64,000 nt of DNA from Thelonectria olida (taxonomy: Eukaryota; Ascomycota; Sordariomycetes; Hypocreales; Nectriaceae), in NCBI GenBank assembly GCA_020736575.1, contig JAGPYM010000003.1, forward strand, positions 868,001 to 932,000. The letters are read 5' to 3'. Every line of letters begins with the position of its first letter. Positions within the stretch are counted from its first letter, which is position 1. The translations under genes and the position numbers were made by a program. The notes under the pieces are model-generated. The model saw nothing but the letters and a program-made list of their open reading frames with translations. It ran no database searches and was not told where the DNA came from. Positions 57,309 to 64,000 of this stretch are shown here, piece after piece.

Positions 57309-60032
57309 GATGGCAATGTTCTAGTGAGGGCTGCGGATGCTCGAGACACACAGTAGACGATCCGGGAACTGGGGAAGCGGCTCTGGACATAAATACATTT
57401 TCGCGAGAATTGGATCAGATCTCCCAATCCCGCTCCCCTTGGAGGGGCCACGGGCCGTGGTCGACGGACATGTTACATTCCGCCATCGGCCATCTACCAA
57501 GTATGACTTCACACCACGGATTCTCGCCCATACCCAGAGGCGTACCCAGGCTCGCACGAATCGGATTACGTATAGACAGGAATTACCATGCATGCTAGGA
57601 CCCCGTCCAGCAAGAAATTGGACTGACTGGAGGCAGGCCCGGTGGTTTGGGGCCCTGAGAGGGGCGTGGGGGTTCGGCGAGGGGATGGCGTGGTTGGAGA
57701 GAAGAAAAGTCGGCACATGTGCGTAACTGCGCAGTGGAGGGGATAAATGGCTCATTAATTAGTTCGTCCAGTCCACAACAAATCGACGCCGCTGGACGCT
57801 ACCAGAAGCCACCGACGATTCTTGAAGGGGACGAAACAGGACAGAAGAGGAAAGAGGTTCTGCTCTCCAGCGTTTGGACGAAGGGGGGTGGGCATATGGA
57901 GGGGAAGAACGTGGGTGGGTGGCCGTGGCGTGGTTGCAGCATGTCGGCACATGTTTTAATGGAGGGGAAATGGCTCAGCCAAGCATGAAATCAGTGCTTT
58001 GCCGGACGCCACGAAGCTGGGCAGAGCCTGCGAAGAGTCTCGAAAGAGCCCGGACTGCACTGAAGGGGAAGGAGTTTCTGCAAGCTTCACAACCGGGAGG
58101 ACATGGGCGAGGAGGGGTTCTTCTCAGGTGTCGTCCGGATATGCCCTGTTTGCGTCGATGCTGTTGCATACGCACGCACTCACGCACACAGACACGGGCA
58201 GAAGATATGGCATACCATACCCATGGGTGTGCCGTGAGCCGAACCCCCCAGTCCCTGGCGTATGGATGGATGTTTGCACAGTAGGCACCCTCCTCAACTC
58301 AACTCACGGAGGTATTCGAACCGCCTGGGCCGCTCTGGGAACCGGGCCTCTTCTTTCAATGGGGCCATTTCGCCCGTCATCCCGTCGCCGGCCAATCCTA
58401 TGACCACACGGATGGATCCTTTGTGCCGTCCGAGTACCAGACCCATACCCAGACCCCGAGATGCGAGTCCCCACGCCAACCGAACGGTTCGTAACAGGTT
58501 TCTTATTTTGTGTTGATGCAGGTTGAAGTATCCGCCGTCCCCCACGCGAGAGACGAGAAGCGTGCATTCGGAAGAAGAGTCGTGCTTTGGGTGACGGGAG
58601 GGAGCCGTTCTGGATGGGAATTCGGACATTTGGGAGAGTGGGAGTTACCCTGGAGTCGAGGTTGAAGAGGCAAGGGAAAAAAGTATGTTTGTGGAAGAAA
58701 GAAAAATGGTAGTAAAACACTATCCATGTCAACATGCCATCTATACACGTATTGCTTCTACAGGTGGTCAACCATCTGCCGACTGTTGGCTCATCCTAGT
58801 AATTTTTAAAACATTTTCCTTTAAAGTTCTCAGATCGTATTTTTGCCGGTTATGCCCCCAACGCCCAACTTCTTAGTTGGACTCCTCGCTCCATGTGAGT
58901 CGATCTGCTACGGCCAAGATTCCGGACCCCCGGCATTTGGGCCCGGACTCCGGAAAATGGCATCAGTTCATGCTGGTAGCCGTCGACTTTCCTTTCTGGT
59001 GGGAAAAGGTCATGGCTCGGCATCCACCGAATTGCGCCGTGTTGACGGGCCGTATCAGAGACACGAGATGCCAGTATAGGTAGCAGACACTTACACATCG
59101 TTACACATCCAGACATTCACGCCTCGACAATTTGACACCCACGAATAAACAAGCATGGCCCTCCCTTTCTTCGTCTGTCTCATGTTTCATCAAGGAACAC
59201 CCCTGCCAGGCCTAGTCAGCTACGCGGGGCTTTTTCCTCTGGTCTAGTCCGTAGTCTCCTCGCCTCAGCCCAGACTAAAAACGCCGTTTGACAAGCCGTC
59301 GCTTTGTGTGGCGTGAAAGTGCACAAGAAAATTTATCTGATGCGATTGATAACTCTCAAATTTTTCCCTCTATTCGCACCAAGTACTTTGTACCTGCTGA
59401 GCCCGAGTGAGCGAATTTCACAACCAAGGAGACGCCAAGTTCCCTCAACCACAACGCACCGCGAGAGCCTTCTCCAGCTGAAATGCTCAGATGGTGCACT
59501 GCAGAGTAAATGAAAGCGGGGTGCAGCACGTGTTTGTTCCGAGATCCATCATGTATGCCCGATTAGCTTTGTGAGGAAGAGCAAGTAATCACCTGGTTGG
59601 AGGAGATCGGCCAATGTCAACATTCCCTCCTCCACGACTCGCCCACTCTCATGCCATGCCCATGGCAGCACCAAGCGTGCATTAACCCCATGGTCTATCC
59701 CACCTCCCTCCACGAGCTGGAGTCTCCATCGAGACAAAGTTGCCATATGATGCGTGAGGCTGATGGCCTCGCCCACCGACGACGTGGAGTGTGGTGGTAC
59801 CACTAAGACAAGAACTGATGCTCGGATGTCAGACCAGATCTACTGTCACGGTTGTATCCAAGAGCGAGAGGGATCCGGGTGGGAGTCCAGCCAGTGAGCA
59901 TTCGAAGATATAGGATGACCATGCGTGGGAGGACCAACGGCGTGGGATGACTTGGACTTTTAGATTACCTCTACTACGTAGTAGATACAATGATGGACGT
60001 CTAATACAGAAACAGCAAGACGGACATGACGC
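57309..60032. other. Long sidD promoter region
   Basis: No gene was found in these 2.7 kb between sidD and sidH, both on the minus strand. It holds the sidD promoter, including a candidate iron-repressor site at 59333-59352. A second NRPS-cluster gene, such as a transporter or acyltransferase, is not present here. Confidence 0.55.
59333..59352. promoter_or_regulatory. Candidate SreA (GATA iron repressor) binding site
   Basis: TTATCTGAT at 59333-59341 is the exact reverse complement of ATCAGATAA, the extended site bound by the iron-sensing GATA repressor SreA/SRE. A second core, TGATAA, lies at 59347-59352. It is about 2.0 kb upstream of the sidD start. Chance occurrence is possible. Confidence 0.5.
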
Positions 60033-60908
60033 TCACAGCTTGCTATCCACCCACTTGGGGGCTCTCTTCTCGACAAAAGCAAGCACGCCCTCATGGTGGT
60101 TATCGCAGTTGTCCAGATGAGAATCCCACGTCTCCCGCAGCAGGCGGCTGGCGTTCTCCGCGCTCCCGTCCTCCCACCCGCTCAAGATGCCGGCTCGGGC
60201 GATGATGACGCTATCCGGACTGTTGTTGATAATGGCCGTGGCGTACTCCATGGCCGCCTTGACAACCGGCCGGTCCAGCACGGCGACCGTCTCGTCGGCA
60301 GCGTCGTCTGCGAGGGCGTTGACCAACCCCCACTCCTTTGCTGTCGCAGCCGTGATGGGCTTCCCCGTCAGAGCCAGTTCCGTCGCCCTGGGTCGGCCAA
60401 TGGTCCTGGCCAGGCGTGGGAGGGACCCCGCATTGGGAACGACTCCAATCTTGACCTCGGACAGGGCAAAGACGGCGCTTCGTGCGGCCACCAGCATGTC
60501 CAGGTTGGACAGGATCTCCAGCCCGCCCCCAAACGCAAGGCCGTTGACGGCAGCAATCACGGGCTTCTTGCCGTGGCGGCGGGACAGGGCGCCAAAGCCC
60601 GAGGGCGGGTTCATCGGGCGCTCCTCGAGCTTGCCCTCTCGCCGGCGCTGGTTGATCTGGTTCCATTCTGCCAGGTCCATGCCGGCGCAGAACGCGCGAC
60701 CGGCGCCCGTGACGATGGCGCAGCGCAGCGAGGGCTCGCCGTCGTACCAGGCGAAGAGAGCCTCGAGCTCGTACTGTGCGGCCACGGTCATGGCGTTGAG
60801 CATCCTGGGCCGGTTAAAGACCACCAGCATCATGTGCTGGGCGGGGAACGAGACGAGGCCATACGTCTGGGGTGGGGGTGGACGTTTGAACGAGTGTTGG
60901 TGTGCCAT
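60033..60908 (-). CDS. sidH: Enoyl-CoA hydratase/isomerase with PTS1, siderophore SidH candidate
   Basis: One exon, 291 residues. The crotonase fold is clear: an oxyanion-hole segment (GAGRAFCAGMDLAEW), then KPVIAAVNGLAFGGGLEILSN with the second oxyanion Gly, and EVKIGVVPNAGSLPRLARTIG carrying the acid residue region. The last three residues are SKL, a canonical peroxisomal targeting signal. In Aspergillus, SidH dehydrates mevalonyl-CoA to anhydromevalonyl-CoA in peroxisomes to supply the SidF acyltransferase for fusarinine-type siderophores. Position next to an NRPS of the SidD type on the same strand makes this role likely; a general beta-oxidation hydratase is the alternative. SidF and SidI are not in the window. 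Confidence 0.82.
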   Translation of the reverse strand: MAHQHSFKRPPPPQTYGLVSFPAQHMMLVVFNRPRMLNAMTVAAQYELEALFAWYDGEPSLRCAIVTGAGRAFCAGMDLAEWNQINQRRREGKLEERPMNPPSGFGALSRRHGKKPVIAAVNGLAFGGGLEILSNLDMLVAARSAVFALSEVKIGVVPNAGSLPRLARTIGRPRATELALTGKPITAATAKEWGLVNALADDAADETVAVLDRPVVKAAMEYATAIINNSPDSVIIARAGILSGWEDGSAENASRLLRETWDSHLDNCDNHHEGVLAFVEKRAPKWVDSKL

Positions 60909-62040
60909 TGCGAACTGCGAGCGAGGGCCTCGGCTCCGAGTGTTTCAAATCAAAGGGACGCCTCGTTCTGTTGCACAAGACTTGGGGATGAGCGAATATG
61001 AAGACGAGGACCTGGCTTGTAAGTGACGAGACCGGCAACGATGCGCTATATTAAGGCAGGTCGGTCGTTAACGAACAAGGGACAGCTGCTTGCGTTGCGG
61101 CGGCGGCGCAGTGCATGGCCGACCACGGCAATGGAATTATAGTACCTCGGTAGTAGTCAGGCAAAAGCAAACACAGCAGAAGCGGCGTGGGTGTTGGCGG
61201 CCGTCTTCTCCACACGAGAGCATGCAAGATGCCAAGATGTTTTCCTCGTCGAGAAGTCTTCGGCAACGAGACCGGCATGAGGGCCAGGATTTGGGTCATG
61301 ACCCGGGCCCACAGCTCATTTGCAGCAGCGCAGACGATGAGACTGCTCAAAGGAGGCAAGGGTATGTCGATGTCGTCTGGGTGGGAGGGGGATGGAACTA
61401 AACATGCAGCCCGACAGGGGCCTGTCAGCTATACAAACACTCCTCTTAGACCCTGTCCGTCTTAGCTCAAAGGTCCCAAGGTCCCCTCCCGCTCTCTGCC
61501 CCTTCTTGGCTCAGGGTGCATGCAGACGAGATGCCACCCCCACGGAGGGCGTGCACTGGAACAATGGATGGCGCCACGAGGGGGAGAGGAACACAGCATG
61601 AACCAGGAGGAACAATCGGGCCTCGATAGCTATTAGCGAATGGATGGATATCTTTTGCACCTTACGTACTTGCTTACCTCACTCACGGCCAGTCCGTACC
61701 CCATAGACCAACTTCAAAATACTATGCACGGCCAGCAAGAGAGAGTCTCTTCGATTCAGTTGGTTCACTGCCCTTTCGTTCCTGCGGAGACCAGGCCCAA
61801 AGGCTCCATGAACCTCATGCACGCTAAATGCTACCGGGAGGAGCATCGACCTTGGCAATCTAATCAATCGCATCATCTGCTCCTCCAACTAAAAACGCCA
61901 TCTCCACTCGCGGTTTTGTCGCTATGTGACCTTGATTCCTTGTCATGAGCAGTCGTAGTGTCGCATCGCCTTGCCACCAGAGCGGCGCAACCGATATCGG
62001 CTGAGACCCTGGGCATGAGGACGCAATTGATGATCTGGCA
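60909..62040. other. sidH promoter and unassigned sequence
   Basis: No gene supported. A CGATAG near 61625 is a weak GATA-type match. No extended iron-repressor motif was seen upstream of sidH. Confidence 0.45.
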
Positions 62041-62457
62041 ATGTTTACTTTTCTTTCGCCGGGCGCTTGTTCATTTACCCTGGCTCCCGGAGAGGAACTT
62101 GAAGCTGCCTTTGCGCCGTTGCTGGTGTTGCGACTACGAAGACGAAGGCGTCAGACTCACCGCCAGCCAAAGCCCGAAAGCGCCCAAGGTTGGGTTATCC
62201 TGGGGTAAGTTGACATTACGATGGCTTGCTTAGGCGCAGCATTAAATTGTGAGTTATACTGACAATAATCTGTTCATCGTAGGTTCCGAAACTTGTTCGA
62301 TTACCTCGCCGTTTACTCCGAAATACACTCGATAGCAGCCGGCATATTCATGTCCATCGCCGGCGTAACCAGCGCCATTGGCTCCGGACTCTATTTGCGT
62401 TCCCTCACTCTTATCCTCATTCAACTCATTGACGCCTTCAATCACCAGACTTGCTAG
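62041..62457 (+). CDS. Possible small hypothetical membrane protein, two exons
   Basis: ATG at 62041 opens exon 1 (62041-62204). A GTAAGT donor, an ACTGAC branch and a TAG acceptor define a 78-nt intron (62205-62282), and exon 2 (62283-62457) continues in frame to a TAG, giving 112 residues. The joined reading passes from a basic Arg-rich stretch into FRNLFDYLAVYSEIHSIAAG and a hydrophobic segment (IFMSIAGVTSAIGSGLYL) that looks membrane-spanning. I recognise no family. Exact frame across a consensus intron is the main support; a remnant of a larger decayed gene is equally possible. Confidence 0.35.
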
Positions 62458-62533
62458 GGGCAATTCACTTGCGAGCCGTCCGCCCGCCTCCCGCAACCAA
62501 TGACGACATGTCATGATGGTCATGATACTCCAT

Positions 62534-63134
62534 ATTCTCTACTCGCTATGACATGATCATACCCATTCCTCATTTGGCTCAGATGATACGCAAGGAATCC
62601 TTTCTCACTTTGCCGCTCGAAGAGTCGTCCGTGTTCGACATCACATCCCATGCTTGAGCGTCGTTGCAACTCGATGACAATTTGCGGGATACTCGAGAAG
62701 AAGATCGACATACTTTCTTCATCGCCAATGCACATGCGGGCTCATTGGCTATGACGATGGAGATTGCCAGCATGCTGGTTGTTGTTGGCGCATGAGTAAC
62801 TCACCATGTCGCTTGTCGGCGGCCGGTTCATCGAAATACACATGGCTCGCATCGAAGTTCTCAACAGAGAGAGAGCCTTGGCCGATGCCATTTTGGCCAT
62901 GTTATACACATTCCATGTTTGCCAATTGACAACTGAATCGACAATGATGGTGAATGCAATCGGTGAGATCGTTCCTCACTATCATCATCTGGTGAGTAAC
63001 TCTCAATTGGACACAGCGACCTTCGCAAATATTGGACCTAAGCTAACTTGAATTTGTAGCAACCATTGTTCTCAGCGGATCACTCCCTTTCTGTAACTCC
63101 CCTCGCCGCACCGACCGCCTTCCCGAAGCCTTGA
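62534..63134 (+). pseudogene. Exon-like fragments with in-frame stops, possible gene relic
   Basis: Plus-strand segments read like coding sequence but are broken by stops: MIIPIPHLAQMIRKESFLTL up to a TGA, then HTFFIANAHAGSLAMTMEIA in the same frame, and MARIEVLNRERALADAILAM from 62842. The last is followed by a consensus intron (62992-63059: GTGAGT, GCTAAC, TTTGTAG), after which a stop comes at 63132-63134. No family was recognised. It may be a decayed gene or a live gene whose exons I have not solved. Confidence 0.3.
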
Positions 63135-64000
63135 GCAAGACATGCATCGCAAGGCCTCCATTGACGGTGCCTTCTGTCGCAGGCCGTCGATTGCCCCCGA
63201 CAACTTTCAGAACCGAGAGTTCTCCTTCTGGCCCCTCTAATAGAGCGATACGTCTTCCAAAGGTCTATTCGGATTGTGCGCCTGCAACAAAGGCTATTGT
63301 CGTTGGCATCGGTTTAGTGTCAAGCTCACTTTGGCCGCACCATCATATTGATGGAGGGGTTTCATCGCCGCCCGTTGGCCTTTGTAAAACCAATGTGTCT
63401 CAAATTCATCTCTTGAGCGGCATTGGTTCAGCAGGAAGAAACTGGGAGCATAGAGCATGATTTATACAGTTCCGCAAGACATCAACGGCTTGACCAAGTC
63501 ATCGAAATTTGGGGTCAACATCGGTACCATCGTCGGTCTTTATTGGATCTCCCCTTTCTTTCTTCTTGGGCTTCATTGTCGCTTGGCAGTTTGCTATTAT
63601 TTACTCTTTGGCGCCAGCCTCCCCCATCTCCACGCCCTTGCAAGAGCCCGGAGAAGTGCGAGAATACATTCCACCCCTCCGCCGTCACCCATATCGAGCC
63701 CGTCAAACCGGCCGAGACAGTAGCTGCGTTGCGCTGCGAGCGAAACGAACGCTCGTTTTGAAACCTATTTGCATTGCCTCGCATTCAGCGATACCCCGCG
63801 CCTTAAGTTCACAGCCGGTAGCTTTTGGACGAACCTATGGCTTGGCCTGTAGGGCTGCAGGACTTCATCAACAGCTTTGCTTTTTGCTTTGGCATTCTGG
63901 CGGGGGCTTGAAACAATTCTTCAACGGTCATTATTCCCAGACCCGGTTCGTTATCGCTGCGTTTCCCTCTGTTGGTCAGCGCACACCTTTCGGCTCGGAG
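63135..64000. other. Unassigned sequence at window end
   Basis: A plus-strand frame is open from about 63494 to the window edge and includes a hydrophobic segment (PFFLLGFIVAWQFAIIY) followed by a Pro-rich stretch. It could be an exon of a gene that continues beyond the window. No family was recognised. Confidence 0.3.

Noticed and set aside
60093..61026. Two long plus-strand frames across sidH
   Set aside because: Antisense shadows of the hydratase gene in GC-rich sequence.

Overview
The window is nuclear DNA of a filamentous ascomycete, most likely a Sordariomycete and probably of the order Hypocreales. The evidence is short (about 50-110 nt) introns with GTRNGT donors and CTAAC/CTGAC branch points, a dispersed 5S rRNA gene of the kind found in such fungi, and typical gene content: a DIM-2 type DNA methyltransferase, Zn2Cys6 and C2H2 regulators, a GH18 chitinase, an RTA1 protein, and a SidD/NPS6 siderophore synthetase. 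The order and species are inferred.

Layout. 0-9.2 kb holds housekeeping and genome-maintenance genes: the 3' end of the replication factor sld2, a DIM-2-like cytosine methyltransferase broken by one frameshift, and a triple-AAA CbbX-like ATPase. 9.2-23.1 kb is a gene-poor stretch of almost 14 kb. It has simple repeats and pyrimidine-rich tracts and may include a very long leader or promoter for the next gene. 23-30 kb carries lst7 (folliculin homologue), the proteasome ATPase gene rpt3 and a small conserved intron-rich gene. 30-44 kb is an accessory-type run: a secreted berberine-bridge-like FAD oxidase, a secreted GH18 chitinase with a CBM18 module inserted in its catalytic barrel, a hexapeptide sugar O-acetyltransferase, a Zn2Cys6 regulator divergent from an RTA1 lipid-translocator-like gene, and a type II membrane glycosyltransferase. 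43.7-50 kb has a C2H2 zinc-finger protein, a PEX11-like protein and an F-box-like protein that also carries one frameshift.

50.5-61 kb is the best-defined functional unit. A 5S rRNA gene sits just downstream of a two-module NRPS with the SidD/NPS6 layout A-T-C-(remnant A)-T-C. Behind it lies an enoyl-CoA hydratase ending in the peroxisomal signal SKL, as expected for SidH. Together they would make an extracellular fusarinine or coprogen type siderophore: SidH would make the anhydromevalonyl-CoA arm in peroxisomes, and SidD would join and cyclise the hydroxamate units. An exact ATCAGATAA site, the extended motif bound by the iron repressor SreA, lies between them.

The last 3 kb has no clear gene. 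It does contain plus-strand exon-like pieces with consensus introns, two of which splice into a 112-residue frame. Exon boundaries throughout were deduced by hand from splice signals, frame continuity and family similarity.
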